Source of the DNA: Dysosmobacter sp. Marseille-Q4140
GTDB taxonomy: Bacteria; Bacillota; Clostridia; Oscillospirales; Oscillospiraceae
Reading direction: 5' to 3'
Length of the DNA stretch: 64,000 nucleotides
Assembly (NCBI GenBank): GCA_018228705.1
Contig: CP073694.1
Coordinates: forward strand, 248,001-312,000
This document shows, piece after piece, positions 25,342-34,980 of this stretch. The position numbers and the translations under genes are program-made. Every line of letters starts with the position of its first letter. The stretch's first letter is position 1. Below the pieces are notes generated by a model. It saw only the letters and a program-made list of their open reading frames with translations, was not told where the DNA came from and ran no database searches.

Positions 25342-28300
25342 TCAGACCTCCACGGTCTCGCCGGGGGTCAGGAAGTACAGCACCCGGCGGGCCACCCTTT
25401 TTTCCAGCACCCGCTCCAGAGCGCCGCTGTACGCCTCCAGCTGGGGCCGGTAGTGGGCCGCCCGCTGGGCGACCTCCTCCGGCGTGCGGACATGGTCGGT
25501 CTTGAAATCCACCACCGTCAGCCCCTCCGCCGTCTCGAAGCAGCAGTCTACCACGCCCTGGAGCAGCATCCGGTCCCCGCCGGCAGCCGCGCCGTCATAG
25601 TCCCGCGCGTCCATCAGCAGCGTGAAGCGATACTCCCGCAGGAGGTTTCCACCCCGGCGGATCTCCTCCGCCAGGGGGCTCTCCAGGAAGCGGACCAGCT
25701 GCCCAGGATCCACGGAGGCGGCCTGCTGGTCGGTCAGCAGCCCCCGGCGGCGCAGGTCCTCGATCTGCCCCGCCGCGTCGGGGTTTTTGAAGTCCAGGTA
25801 TTGCAGCGCCAGGTGGGTGGCGGTGCCCCGCTCCGCCGCCGTCAGGCCCCGGCGCTCCTGCCGGAACAACGGCTGGCGCAGAGGGCGCAGATAGGGCGTG
25901 TGGGCGGCGTTTTCCGCGATCTCCTGGTCCAGCTCCCGGCCCTTGAGCTGGGTTGCCGTGACCTTGGCGGGCAGCGCGGTCTCCCGCTGGAAGGGATAGA
26001 CGAAGTCCAGCAGGGCCGGGTCGAAGGAGACCTCCTCCGCCGTCTCCCCCGCCGCCCTCTCCGGCGGGGCCGGGCGGGCGGCGTAATCGGCGGCGACGTG
26101 AACAAAGACCTGCCAGGGCCGGTCCTCCCCGACGTACAGTCTCTCCGGCTCCAGCTCCGCCAGGGCCCGCAGGGGCGCGGCCTCCGGGCGGCACAGCAGG
26201 GGCAGCAGGACCCAGTCCCCCATGCTGCGGCCCTCCGCCACCGCCTCCGGCAGCGCCGGACAGCCGGCCACGGCGCAGAGCTTTTTCAGCCGGGTCCCGG
26301 CGTGGTACACCGCGTCCACCAGGATCAGCTTCTCCTGGGGCCGGGTCATGGCCACGTACAGGATCCGCTGCTCCTCCGCCAGGTTCTCCCGCCGCAGCTT
26401 CTCCTGGAGGGCCAGGCGGGCCAGGGTGGGATACTGGATCCGCCGCTCCAGGTCCACCCGCCGGGGCCCCAGGCCCAGGGTCGGGTGCACCAGCACCGCC
26501 GTATCAAAGTCCTGCCGGGAGAAGGCGTGGTCCAGGTCCGCCAGGATCACCACCGGGAACTCCAGGCCCTTGGACTTGTGGATGCTCATGAGCCGCACAC
26601 CGGAGACCGCGGAGGGCCCCTTGGTGGGCGGCGCCTGATCCTGGTCCAGCAGCCGCCGCAGCTCCGTCACGAAGGCGAACAGGCCCTTGCAGCCTCCCGC
26701 CTCGAACCGTTCCGCCTGACCGCTCAGGGCGATCAGGTTCTCCCGGCGCTGGGGTCCGTCGTCCATGGCGCCGAACACGCCCAGGACGTTGAGACGGTCG
26801 TAGATGGTCCAGATCAGCTGGTGGACGCTCAGGTCCCGGGCCGCCTGGCGCAGGTCCTCCAGCGCGGCCAGGAAAAATTGGCAGTCCTCCCCGCCGTCGG
26901 CGCGGACTGCGTCGTAGAAGTCCCCGGTCCGGTCTCTGCCCCGGATCTCGGCCAGCCGGTCGGGGGTGAAGCCGAACACCGGCGAGCGCAGCACGGAGAT
27001 GAGGGGCACGTCCTGACGGGGATTGTCCACGATCTCCAGCAGCGCCAGCATGACAGAGATCTCCATGGTCTCAAAGAAGTCCCCGCTCTCCTGGAAGGCG
27101 CAGGGGATGTCCTGCTCCGCCAGGGCCTGGGCATAGGCCGCGCCCCGGCTGCCGGGGGAGCGCAGCAGGATCACCACGTCCTCCGGCCGGCAGGGACGGC
27201 GGGCACTGTCCTCTCCGGTGACCAGGAAGGGCTCGTCCAGCAGGCGGCGGATCCGCGCCGCCACGAAGCGGGCCTCGGCGGTGAGCTTGCGGACGGGCCG
27301 CTCCTCCGCCGCCCCCCGGGGCTGGGCGGAGATCAGGTGGAACTCCGTCTCACAGCCCTCCGCGGCCGGATAGTATTCCGCGCCGAAGTGGAGAGACTCG
27401 TCGTCGCCGTAGGCCATCTCCCCCATCTGGGGAGAGAGGATGTTGGAAAAGATGAAGTTGGCCCCGTCCAGCACCTCCTGCCGGGAGCGGAAGTTCTTCG
27501 TCAGCAGCAGCTTCCTTGGCTCGCCCTCGGCGGCCTCGCCCCGGGTCTTGTAGCGGCTGTACTTGTCCAGAAAGATGGTGGGGTCCGCCAGGCGGAAGCG
27601 GTAGATGCTCTGCTTCACGTCGCCCACGGTGAAGAGGTTCTTCCCCTCCCGGGACACGGCCCGGAAGATGGCGTTTTGCACCTCGTTGGTGTCCTGGTAC
27701 TCGTCCACCAGGATCTCCGCGTACCGGTCCGCCACCTGGCGGCCCAGCTCCGTAGGGGTCCCGTCGGGGCCCACCAGGAGGCCCAGGACCAGGTGCTCCT
27801 GGTCGGAGAAGTCCGCGGCGTTCATCCTCAGCTTCTCCTGCCGGTAGCGCTCCGCAAAGCGCGCCGTCAGATCCAGCAGGGCCACCATGGCCGGAGCCAC
27901 CGCCCGCAGGTCCTCCATGGCCTCCTCCCCGCTGACGCCCAGGGGCTCCCCCAGCTTCTTCCAGCCCGCCTTGCAGTTCTCCCAGATCTGCTTGAGGGCC
28001 GCCACGTCCGCATCGTCCTTGCGGCCCTTGGGGGTGGTCAGCCGGGGGAAGGTCACGGCGGCGTTGGCCGCCCGGACCGCCTCCCAGGTCTCCGCCCCGG
28101 CCAGGGCGTCGAAGCACCCGGCGGCCACGGAGAACTTCTCCCCGTAGCCCCGCTCCAACGCCTCGTCCCCCGCCGTCCGGTCCGCGCCGGACCGCAGCAG
28201 CGCCGCCCAGTGGGCCGCCCGGCGGCGCACCTGGGCCAGGAGCTCCGCGGCGTAAGGCGTTCCGTCGAACCCGGCGGGCAGGTCCGCCCAGGCCGCCCGG

Positions 28301-28902
28301 CTCTTCTCCAGCCATCCCTCCGGGGAGGCGTGGCTCTGGAGCTTGCCGTACAGCTCCAGCACCAGCTCCTCCAGGCGGCTGTCGTCCCGGCCGGCGCCCA
28401 GGGTGTCCGCCAGCGCTGCGCCGCCCTCATCCAGGTTTCCATAGAACTCCTCCAGCTCCCGGCCCAGGCACCGGCGGCGGAGCAGGTCCGCGTCGGCCTC
28501 GTCCAGGACCCGGAAGTCCGGCGTCAGGGCGTGGCGGTCCTCCTCCCGGGCCAGCAGGTGGGTATTCTCCCGCAGCAGCGCCGTGCAGAAGGCGTCCACG
28601 GTCTTGATGTCCGCCTGGTACACCCGCAGCAGCTGCCGCCGGAGGCGTCCGTCGCCGGGGTCCTCCCCCAGGCGCTTGTTCAATTCCGCGGCGATCTTGC
28701 TCCGCAGCTCCGCCGCGGCAGCCCGGGTGTAGGTGATGATGAGGAAGTCGTCCAGGTTCCGGCGCTCCTCCGTCACATACCGGAACAGCCGCTCCACCAG
28801 CACCTTGGTCTTGCCGGAGCCGGCGGCGGCGGACACCAGCAGTGCCCCGCCCCGGTCCTCCACCGCGGCGCACTGCTGGTCGGTCAGCTTCACCTTTGCC
28901 AT
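25342..28902 (-). CDS. addA: ATP-dependent helicase/nuclease subunit A (AddA)
   Basis: Large subunit of the AddAB recombination nuclease, 1186 aa. It has a UvrD-type superfamily 1 helicase core with Walker A AAAGSGKTKVL near residue 24, VDEYQDTNEVQ near 395 and RLMSIHKSKGLEFP near 770. The C-terminal RecB-type nuclease has LTVVDFKTDH near 1127. AddAB processes double-strand ends for RecA loading at Chi-like sites. The start follows a run of GGAGG repeats. It is 48 bp downstream of addB, same strand, with no terminator between, hence one operon. Confidence 0.95.
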   Translation of the reverse strand: MAKVKLTDQQCAAVEDRGGALLVSAAAGSGKTKVLVERLFRYVTEERRNLDDFLIITYTRAAAAELRSKIAAELNKRLGEDPGDGRLRRQLLRVYQADIKTVDAFCTALLRENTHLLAREEDRHALTPDFRVLDEADADLLRRRCLGRELEEFYGNLDEGGAALADTLGAGRDDSRLEELVLELYGKLQSHASPEGWLEKSRAAWADLPAGFDGTPYAAELLAQVRRRAAHWAALLRSGADRTAGDEALERGYGEKFSVAAGCFDALAGAETWEAVRAANAAVTFPRLTTPKGRKDDADVAALKQIWENCKAGWKKLGEPLGVSGEEAMEDLRAVAPAMVALLDLTARFAERYRQEKLRMNAADFSDQEHLVLGLLVGPDGTPTELGRQVADRYAEILVDEYQDTNEVQNAIFRAVSREGKNLFTVGDVKQSIYRFRLADPTIFLDKYSRYKTRGEAAEGEPRKLLLTKNFRSRQEVLDGANFIFSNILSPQMGEMAYGDDESLHFGAEYYPAAEGCETEFHLISAQPRGAAEERPVRKLTAEARFVAARIRRLLDEPFLVTGEDSARRPCRPEDVVILLRSPGSRGAAYAQALAEQDIPCAFQESGDFFETMEISVMLALLEIVDNPRQDVPLISVLRSPVFGFTPDRLAEIRGRDRTGDFYDAVRADGGEDCQFFLAALEDLRQAARDLSVHQLIWTIYDRLNVLGVFGAMDDGPQRRENLIALSGQAERFEAGGCKGLFAFVTELRRLLDQDQAPPTKGPSAVSGVRLMSIHKSKGLEFPVVILADLDHAFSRQDFDTAVLVHPTLGLGPRRVDLERRIQYPTLARLALQEKLRRENLAEEQRILYVAMTRPQEKLILVDAVYHAGTRLKKLCAVAGCPALPEAVAEGRSMGDWVLLPLLCRPEAAPLRALAELEPERLYVGEDRPWQVFVHVAADYAARPAPPERAAGETAEEVSFDPALLDFVYPFQRETALPAKVTATQLKGRELDQEIAENAAHTPYLRPLRQPLFRQERRGLTAAERGTATHLALQYLDFKNPDAAGQIEDLRRRGLLTDQQAASVDPGQLVRFLESPLAEEIRRGGNLLREYRFTLLMDARDYDGAAAGGDRMLLQGVVDCCFETAEGLTVVDFKTDHVRTPEEVAQRAAHYRPQLEAYSGALERVLEKRVARRVLYFLTPGETVEV

Positions 28903-28950
28903 GGGACCTCCTCCTCCTCTCCTCGTTGTGCCAGCATAGTCCCTCCGCCG

Positions 28951-31900
28951 TCACGGCGCCTCCGGTGCCGTCTCCTCTTCCACGGCCTGCCAGAACTCCT
29001 CCGGCTTCACCGGCAAAATCCACCGCAGGCGGTCCCGGTCCCGGCCGTCCTGGAAGTGGCAGGCCGGCGCCCAGTCGCAGAAGCGGCAGTAGCTGTCCTC
29101 CTCGCTGCGGCAGCAGGGGTCCGCATCGATGTTGCCCTCCCGGACCTCCCGTCCGATCTGCCCCACCAGCTTTTCCACATACTGTCCCAGCTTCCCCAGC
29201 TGAGCCGCGGAGGCCAGGCTGCCGCCCAGCGCCCCGTCCCGGCCCACCCGCACGGGGAGATACCGGGGCTGGGTCAATGCCTCGTGCTCCATGGCCTGGA
29301 GCACCTCCGGTTCCGCCAGGAGCAGTCCCGTGCGGCGCAGCTGCTTGTCCCGCTCGCTCTGGAGCTGCTCCGGCGTGATGTTCCGCTCCGCCGGAAGCAG
29401 CTCGTCCCGGGCCGGGAAGTACAGCACGCCGGCGGGCTCGATGTCCCGGCCGAACCGGGCTTTGCCCTCTTTTTCCAGGGCAAAGAGGTACAGCAGCATC
29501 TGGATGTCCAGGCCCATCTTCACGGCGGAGAGGTCGAAGGCCTTCCGGCCGGACTTGTAGTCCACCACCCGGAGATACAGCTTTCCGTCCTTTTCCCAGC
29601 CGTCCACCCGGTCTACCTTGCCGCCGATCCGCAGCTCCCCGTCGGGCTCGCTGATGGTCACCGCCGGCAGCTCTCCCTGGTCGCCGAAGCTCAGCTCGAA
29701 GGCCAGGGGTACGAAGTCCGAACAGCGCATCTCCCGGGCGATCTGGTCCACGATGGCAAAGGCGGTATTCCGCAGCCGGGCGAAGAGATAGCGGAACCGG
29801 GCGGTCCGGCCGTCAAGGCCCTGCAGCTCCTCCCGGGCGTAGCGGTCGATGTACTGCTGCGTCAGGGCGTGGAGGGTCTCCTCCTCCACAGCGGCAAAGC
29901 CGCCCATGGCCAGCACGTCCCGGGTGACGTTCTCCAGCAGGTAGTGGAGGAACGTGCCGATCTGGGGGGCGTCGAAGGCTGCCGTCCGGCGGGGCTTTGC
30001 CCGGAGACCGTACTCCATGAAGTAGGCGAAGTGGCAGCTGCGCAGCCGCTCCGCCCGGGAGGCGGTCATGCTGATACGACTGCCGTAGAGGGTCTGGACC
30101 GCCGCCCGGGAGAGCTTCCCCCGGCGGGCGGAGGCCGCCCGCTCCATGGCCGCCAGCCGGTCCGCACAATCCGGGTCCTCCGCAAAGTGCCGCCACAGGG
30201 GGCCGCCGGGGTCGGTCCCGGCGGCCTCCAGTGCAGGCTGAATCGCTGTAAATCGATAATCCTTTTCAGTCGTTTCCCGCTCCACCGCCAGTTCCGGGAA
30301 CAGCACCCGCAGCCGCTCCACCACGAAGGCCGGGCGCAGCTCCGCCCCGGTCACGTCGCTGACCGGGTAGCTGACCGTCAGGCCCCGGGTGGGCTGGGCC
30401 AGGGCGGCGTAGAGGTTTTGCAGCTGAATGCCCATCTGGTCCATGCCGCTGGGGGCCAGCCGGATGCCCCGCAGGGCCAGGGCCTCCCGGTCGTCCTCGT
30501 TGAGGATGCCGCCGCTCTGGCCCGTCGCGGGCAGTACATGGTCGTTGGCCCCCAGGAGAAACAGGTACTTGGCGGTGTGGCGGTCATTGCGGTCGATGCC
30601 GCTGACGCTGACCTGATCCAGCGACACCGGGATGGTGCCCACGCTGTACTGGGAGGCCACCTGCCGCAGAAGACGGCTGAACTCTTCCAGCTCCATGGGC
30701 TCGTCCCCCAAGATCTCCACGAACTGGTCCAGGATGCCGCAGAGGATCTCCCACAGCTGGGCGGTCTCCTCCGCCTCCTGCATCCGGCCCGCGTCAGCCT
30801 GGGCGCGCATCTGTGCCTCCAGGGCCGATTGCAGCCCCAGCTCCTCCAAAAAGCTGTAAAGGGAATTGACTTTCTCCCCCGCCGTCTCTCCGGCTTTCAG
30901 ACCGTTCCAAAGCCGCTCCAGGGGCTCCCGCACCCGGCGGCGCAGGTCGTTGACCGCATCCAGCCGGGCCTGGCGCCGCTCGTCCCAGGGGGCGCCGTAG
31001 CCGTCGGGGTTGTCGGTCCAGTCCACGTCCCGCAGCCACATCCGTCCGTGGATCTCCCACTTGAGGACGTAGTTTTCCAGCAGGTCGCACTCCTCGGCCG
31101 TCAATCCCGCCAGGCCCGTTTTCAGCCAGCGGAACATATCCTCGTACTCAAAGCCGTTCTCCAGAGACGAGAGGACACCGGTCACCAGGCTCCACACGGG
31201 CTTTTCCAGCATGTCGCTGCGGCGGCTGAGGTACACGGGGATGCCGTACCGGGGGAACACCGCCTGGATGATGCCCTCGTAATCCCCCATGGAGGCGGCG
31301 GCCACGGTGATGTCCCGGTAGCGGCACTTCCCCGCCGCCGTGAGGCGCCGGATGTCCGCCGCTGTCTGCTCCACCTCAGAGAAGGCGGTGTCCGCCTCCC
31401 GGATGCGGACGGCGCCGCCCAGGTCTCCCCCGTAAGGGGCCAAGGTCCCGAAAAAATACCGCTCCAGGTGGCCCAGGGGCGTGTCGTCCCCGCCGGTGAG
31501 CGTGACCGCCTCCCAGGGCCGCCCGGCCCGCTGGGCCAGGCGCACCAGCTGCTCTTTGGTGCGCAGGGAGGCCTCGAACATCTCCTCGCGGCTGTCCGGC
31601 TCCCCCAGCAGGGTCACAGTGACGCTCCTGGCCTGCCGCAGCAGGATCTCCAGCACCCGCCGCTCCTGGGCGGTGAAGTAGGTGAAGCCGTCCAGGTAGA
31701 CATCCTTCCCCACGGCGTAGGCGGACTCGGCCAGGTGGTCGCAGAGCTTGCTCATCCGGTCCCGGGCGTCCAGGCCCGGCCGCAGGAGCCGGGCCTCATA
31801 GGCGGCGTACAGCAGGCTCAGGTCCAACAGCTTATCCCGAGTGGCGCCGCTCTCCATCTCCCGGGCCTGGGCGTCCAGGGCGGCGGGATCCACCTCGTAG

Positions 31901-32280
31901 CTGCGCAGCTCGTCGAACAGGTCCAGCAGCTGCTGCAAAAAGGCAGCCTTCCGGGAGGGGCGGCGGTAGACCCGCAGCTCCGGCGCCACCTCGCCCAGAG
32001 CCTTTTGCAGCGTCAGCAGCTTGCCGCCGGCGTCCAGCGTCACCTGGGCGGCGCCGCCGGTGACGGAGAGCACCCGCTCGCTCAGGCGGCGGAAGCTGAG
32101 GACCTCGGCGTGGCGGCTGGCGGTGTCACCACAGAAGCGGCACAGGTCCACCTCCGCCTGGTGGGAGGCGTGCTCCGGCACCAGCAGGATCTGGCGGCCC
32201 CGGTCCCCCTGGGCGCGGATGCGCTCCAGGACCCAGTCCGATTTTCCCGTCTTGGCCCGGCCTATGAGAATGGTCAGCAC
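28951..32280 (-). CDS. addB: ATP-dependent helicase/deoxyribonuclease subunit B (AddB)
   Basis: Second AddAB subunit, 1109 aa. The N-terminus carries a Walker A of the form GRAKTGKS (residues 6-13). The long middle is helicase-like but inactive-looking. The C-terminal nuclease has LRVVDYKSGRKAF near residue 900. Near the end CRFCDWAPAC, with an upstream cysteine, supplies the 4Fe-4S cluster ligands typical of AddB. AAGGGAGGG is 6 nt from GTG 32280, which I take as the start although the frame is open further upstream. Divergent from the DUF1643 gene. Confidence 0.93.
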   Translation of the reverse strand: MLTILIGRAKTGKSDWVLERIRAQGDRGRQILLVPEHASHQAEVDLCRFCGDTASRHAEVLSFRRLSERVLSVTGGAAQVTLDAGGKLLTLQKALGEVAPELRVYRRPSRKAAFLQQLLDLFDELRSYEVDPAALDAQAREMESGATRDKLLDLSLLYAAYEARLLRPGLDARDRMSKLCDHLAESAYAVGKDVYLDGFTYFTAQERRVLEILLRQARSVTVTLLGEPDSREEMFEASLRTKEQLVRLAQRAGRPWEAVTLTGGDDTPLGHLERYFFGTLAPYGGDLGGAVRIREADTAFSEVEQTAADIRRLTAAGKCRYRDITVAAASMGDYEGIIQAVFPRYGIPVYLSRRSDMLEKPVWSLVTGVLSSLENGFEYEDMFRWLKTGLAGLTAEECDLLENYVLKWEIHGRMWLRDVDWTDNPDGYGAPWDERRQARLDAVNDLRRRVREPLERLWNGLKAGETAGEKVNSLYSFLEELGLQSALEAQMRAQADAGRMQEAEETAQLWEILCGILDQFVEILGDEPMELEEFSRLLRQVASQYSVGTIPVSLDQVSVSGIDRNDRHTAKYLFLLGANDHVLPATGQSGGILNEDDREALALRGIRLAPSGMDQMGIQLQNLYAALAQPTRGLTVSYPVSDVTGAELRPAFVVERLRVLFPELAVERETTEKDYRFTAIQPALEAAGTDPGGPLWRHFAEDPDCADRLAAMERAASARRGKLSRAAVQTLYGSRISMTASRAERLRSCHFAYFMEYGLRAKPRRTAAFDAPQIGTFLHYLLENVTRDVLAMGGFAAVEEETLHALTQQYIDRYAREELQGLDGRTARFRYLFARLRNTAFAIVDQIAREMRCSDFVPLAFELSFGDQGELPAVTISEPDGELRIGGKVDRVDGWEKDGKLYLRVVDYKSGRKAFDLSAVKMGLDIQMLLYLFALEKEGKARFGRDIEPAGVLYFPARDELLPAERNITPEQLQSERDKQLRRTGLLLAEPEVLQAMEHEALTQPRYLPVRVGRDGALGGSLASAAQLGKLGQYVEKLVGQIGREVREGNIDADPCCRSEEDSYCRFCDWAPACHFQDGRDRDRLRWILPVKPEEFWQAVEEETAPEAP

Positions 32281-32317
32281 GGCGAGCCCTCCCTTCCGTC
32301 GGTTTTGTTCAGAGGAT

Positions 32318-32326
32318 ATTGTAGCA
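32318..32326 (-). promoter_or_regulatory. Extended -10 element upstream of addB
   Basis: Minus strand TGCTACAAT (32326-32318), 38 bp before the GTG start. No convincing -35 is present, which is tolerable for an extended -10 promoter. Confidence 0.45.
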
Positions 32327-32396
32327 TATCCGGCCCTGCCCTGCACCCTCTTTTTTGTCCGGCGTCGAAAAAAGGGGTGCGCGGCGGGCGGGGGTA

Positions 32397-32405
32397 TGGT
32401 ACAAT
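32397..32405 (+). promoter_or_regulatory. Extended -10 element upstream of the DUF1643 gene
   Basis: TGGTACAAT at 32397-32405, 45 bp before the ATG. Mirror arrangement to the addB element 70 bp away. Confidence 0.45.
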
Positions 32406-32449
32406 GGGGAAAACGCGGCGGGCGCCCCCGCCGGAGAGGAGGACCTCCC

Positions 32450-33058
32450 ATGCACATTCCCCAGGGACCCACCGGCGATCTGGAGCTGGAGCCCTTTGAC
32501 CAGGCCCTTTCCGCGGCCTTACAGCCCAGTCCCGACTACGACGTAAGCCGCTGGCTCTACGTGCCCAACCGCTACTCCGAGTACCGCTACATCCTGGGCA
32601 CCCGGGGAGAAAAGCCCCTGATCTGCGTGGGCATCAACCCCTCCACCGCCGCGCCGGACGCCCTGGACCCCACCCTCCAGTCCGCCCAGCGGATCGCCCT
32701 GGCCAACGGGTACGACAGCTTCTTGATGTTCAACGTCTATGCCCAGCGGGCCACCCGGCCCGACGATATGGAGCCCACGCTGAACCCGGTCCTTCACGCC
32801 GAGAACCGCAGGGCGTTCCGGTATCTGCTGTCCCTGTCGGAGCGTCCGGCAGTGTGGGCCGCCTGGGGCAACATCATTTTGAAGCGGGACTATCTCATGG
32901 ACTGTATGCGGGATTTCGCCGCCGACGGCCGCGCCGCCGGCGCCCGGTGGTTCACCGCCGGGCCTCTGCTCAAATCCGGGCAGCCCCACCACCCCCTGTA
33001 TCTCAAGGGGGACACGAAACTGCAGGACTTCGACATCAGCGCCTACCTGGCCCGGTGA
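32450..33058 (+). CDS. DUF1643 domain protein
   Basis: A 202-aa soluble protein of the DUF1643 family. RYILGTRGEKPLICVGINPSTA (about residues 46-67) and the later MFNVYAQRATRP and WAAWGN blocks mark the family, whose biochemical role is unknown. GAGAGGAGG precedes ATG 32450. It is divergent from addB and followed 35 bp later by a 35-aa membrane protein gene. Whether it works in DNA metabolism like its neighbour is unproven. Confidence 0.82.
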   Translation: MHIPQGPTGDLELEPFDQALSAALQPSPDYDVSRWLYVPNRYSEYRYILGTRGEKPLICVGINPSTAAPDALDPTLQSAQRIALANGYDSFLMFNVYAQRATRPDDMEPTLNPVLHAENRRAFRYLLSLSERPAVWAAWGNIILKRDYLMDCMRDFAADGRAAGARWFTAGPLLKSGQPHHPLYLKGDTKLQDFDISAYLAR

Positions 33059-33092
33059 TCTCATCTACATATCATCGAAGGAGAGGTGTCTC

Positions 33093-33200
33093 ATGAACGA
33101 CTTCAAAACCCGCCATCCCCTGGCCTTCGTCATCACCGTGACGCTGTGCGGCGTCATTTTGATCCTGTCCATCCCCCTGTGGTTCCATCTGGCCGCCTGA
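33093..33200 (+). CDS. Small single-pass membrane protein, 35 aa
   Basis: A very short gene. After GAAGGAGAGGTG, ATG 33093 opens 35 codons ending in TGA. The product has a charged N-terminus (MNDFKTRHP), one hydrophobic helix of about 20 residues (from LAFVITVTL to ILSIPLWF) and a short tail HLAA. A strong ribosome site and a terminator directly after the stop argue that it is real. Possibly co-transcribed with the DUF1643 gene. No family recognised. Confidence 0.65.
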   Translation: MNDFKTRHPLAFVITVTLCGVILILSIPLWFHLAA

Positions 33201-33206
33201 GAACGT

Positions 33207-33241
33207 AAAAAGGGCAGACCCGTTTGGGTCTGCCCTTTTTT
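33207..33241. terminator. Bidirectional terminator
   Basis: Perfect 15-bp arms (33207-33221 and 33226-33240), A-run on one side and T-run on the other, between the 35-aa gene and the convergent spoIIR. Confidence 0.92.
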
Positions 33242-33253
33242 GGTTCGGGGCGG

Positions 33254-33892
33254 TCAGCCCTCCAGCTTCTGCCGCAGAGCGTTCCACAGCTCCACCGCCT
33301 TGAATTTCAGCACATAGCCCTGGTCGGCCTCCGTGATAAGGGACACCTGGTCCTCGCTGAGACCCGCCGCCACGGCCACCGCCGGCACGTCCTCCGACGC
33401 CGCGGCGCACAGGGGCGGGAACACCACGCACCACCAGTTCTGCCCCTCCCCGGCGCCGATGACCACCCGCAGCGCCAGATACTCTCCGGCGGGCAGGGAA
33501 AAGCCGTCGTACTCCCGGGTGGGAAACTCCGTCTCCTCCAGACTGGCGGTGACGGCGTAGTCATACCCGGCGGCGGCGATGGTCTCCTCCGCCGTTTGCT
33601 CCAGCTGCGGAAGTGCCGCCTCCAGGGCAGCTCTGGCCTCCTCCCGGTCGGCGGAGACCTCCAGCACCGGCTCCGCCACCTCCAAGATCCGGTCCCGGAC
33701 GGTCAGCTTCAGCGCCTGGTCCTCCTCCGAGTCGGAGTTGGCCAGCACGTGGAGCCGCACCACCCGGTCCGCCAGCTCCCGCTGGGTGCTGAGGCTCCAG
33801 GCCCCCCAGGTCAGGGCCGCGGCCAGGCCGATCAAAAGGGCGATCTCCAGCCGGTGCAGTTTCCGCCCGGCAGGCTGCTGTTTCGTTTTCAT
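33254..33892 (-). CDS. spoIIR: Stage II sporulation protein R
   Basis: A 212-aa secreted/membrane-anchored sporulation signal. One N-terminal helix (about residues 14-32) is followed by RLHVLANSDSEEDQALKLTVRD and, further on, GEGQNWWCVVFPPLC, the two signature blocks of SpoIIR. In Bacillus this forespore protein triggers SpoIIGA to process pro-sigma-E in the mother cell. ATG 33892 has AAAGGATGG upstream. Its presence indicates a spore-forming lineage. It lies downstream of ispE but 72 bp separate them the other way round in transcription order. Confidence 0.92.
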   Translation of the reverse strand: MKTKQQPAGRKLHRLEIALLIGLAAALTWGAWSLSTQRELADRVVRLHVLANSDSEEDQALKLTVRDRILEVAEPVLEVSADREEARAALEAALPQLEQTAEETIAAAGYDYAVTASLEETEFPTREYDGFSLPAGEYLALRVVIGAGEGQNWWCVVFPPLCAAASEDVPAVAVAAGLSEDQVSLITEADQGYVLKFKAVELWNALRQKLEG

Positions 33893-33964
33893 ACGGTATC
33901 CATCCTTTGCTATGTAGGTCCCGCAGGGGATCCTTGTCACAAGGATGGACAGAGGGCGCGGATT

Positions 33965-34843
33965 TTATACCGTTTCTGGAATTTTTTTTACCGGACGGGC
34001 CAGATACGTCTGGGCGTACCGCTCCGAGAGGGTCCGCTCCGCCTCCCGGGCCGTCGCGGCGTCCCGAAAGAGGCCGAACACCGTGGGGCCCGAGCCGCTC
34101 ATCACGGTGCCCAGGGCGCCGCAGTCCAGCAGCGTCCGGCGGATATCCGCCACGGCGGCGCCCTCCTCCCCGGTCAGCACCGTCTCAAAAACGTTGCCCA
34201 GCCGGGCAGCCACAGCGTCCAGGTCCCCCCGGGCCAGAGCGGCGGCCATGCCGTCCACGTCGGGGCGCCGACCCAGGTCGCCGCCGTCCACCCGGGCAAA
34301 GAGGGCCGGGGTGGGCAGGCCAAAGTCCGGCTTGCACAGCACGATCTCACACGGCGGCAGCGGCGGCAGGTCCGTCAGGACCTCCCCCCTGCCCTCCGCC
34401 AGGCACGTGCCGCCCCGGAGGCAGAAGGGCACGTCGCTGCCCACCCGGGCCCCCACGGCCTCCAGCTCTGACAGCGGCATCTCCGGGCAGTACAGCCGCC
34501 GCAGGCATCGCAGCACCGCCGCCACGTCGGCGCTGCCGCCGCCCAGGCCCGCGTAGGCAGGCACCTTTTTTTCAAGGCGCACCTCCAGACCCGGAACAGG
34601 CCGGCCCAGGGCGGCGAAAAATGCCTCCGCCGCCTGCTGCTCCATGGTCTTGCGGTCCGGCGGCAGCTCCAGGCCCTCCGCCAGCAGGGCAAAGCCCCCT
34701 GCCGTCTCCGTGACGGTGACGGTATCCCCCAGGGAGACGGCCTGCATCACCATGCGCATGGTGTGGTAGCCATCGTCCCGGCGGCCCAGGATATCCAGGG
34801 CCAGGTTCACTTTGGCGTAAGCTGTCAGGGAAAGCGTCCGCAT
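33965..34843 (-). CDS. ispE: 4-diphosphocytidyl-2-C-methyl-D-erythritol kinase
   Basis: GHMP kinase of the MEP isoprenoid pathway, 292 aa. It phosphorylates CDP-methylerythritol at the 2-hydroxyl. AYAKVNLALDILGRRDDGYH opens the protein. The ATP-binding PAYAGLGGGSADVAAVL lies near residue 96, and MSGSGPTVFGLF near 253 is the third GHMP motif. GGAGGAGGAG precedes ATG 34843; the upstream open frame is non-coding. It is transcribed toward spoIIR, 72 bp away, so the two may share a message. Confidence 0.95.
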   Translation of the reverse strand: MRTLSLTAYAKVNLALDILGRRDDGYHTMRMVMQAVSLGDTVTVTETAGGFALLAEGLELPPDRKTMEQQAAEAFFAALGRPVPGLEVRLEKKVPAYAGLGGGSADVAAVLRCLRRLYCPEMPLSELEAVGARVGSDVPFCLRGGTCLAEGRGEVLTDLPPLPPCEIVLCKPDFGLPTPALFARVDGGDLGRRPDVDGMAAALARGDLDAVAARLGNVFETVLTGEEGAAVADIRRTLLDCGALGTVMSGSGPTVFGLFRDAATAREAERTLSERYAQTYLARPVKKIPETV

Positions 34844-34921
34844 AGGCTCCTCCTCCGGGCCGCAGCCCGTGTTTTTGCTCAGTATAGCACGTCCGCCGCC
34901 GCGGGAAAAGCCCGGCAGCGG

Positions 34922-34959
34922 AAAAAAGCGGCACCGCGAACCGAGGCTCGCGGTGCCGC
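34922..34959 (-). terminator. Terminator of the thrH-like/DUF1015 operon
   Basis: Perfect 12-bp arms (34928-34939 and 34948-34959) followed by a run of six T on the minus strand, 20 bp after the DUF1015 stop. Confidence 0.9.
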
Positions 34960-34980
34960 AGCAGTCGCGGGGACTGCACT

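Noticed and set aside
25198..32499. A stop-free plus-strand frame of over 2,400 codons opposite addA-addB
   Set aside because: It overlays two well-supported genes on the other strand, has low-complexity Gln/Gly/Pro/Arg/Leu-rich composition, no domains and no ribosome site. GC-rich codon bias removes stop codons from this antisense frame.
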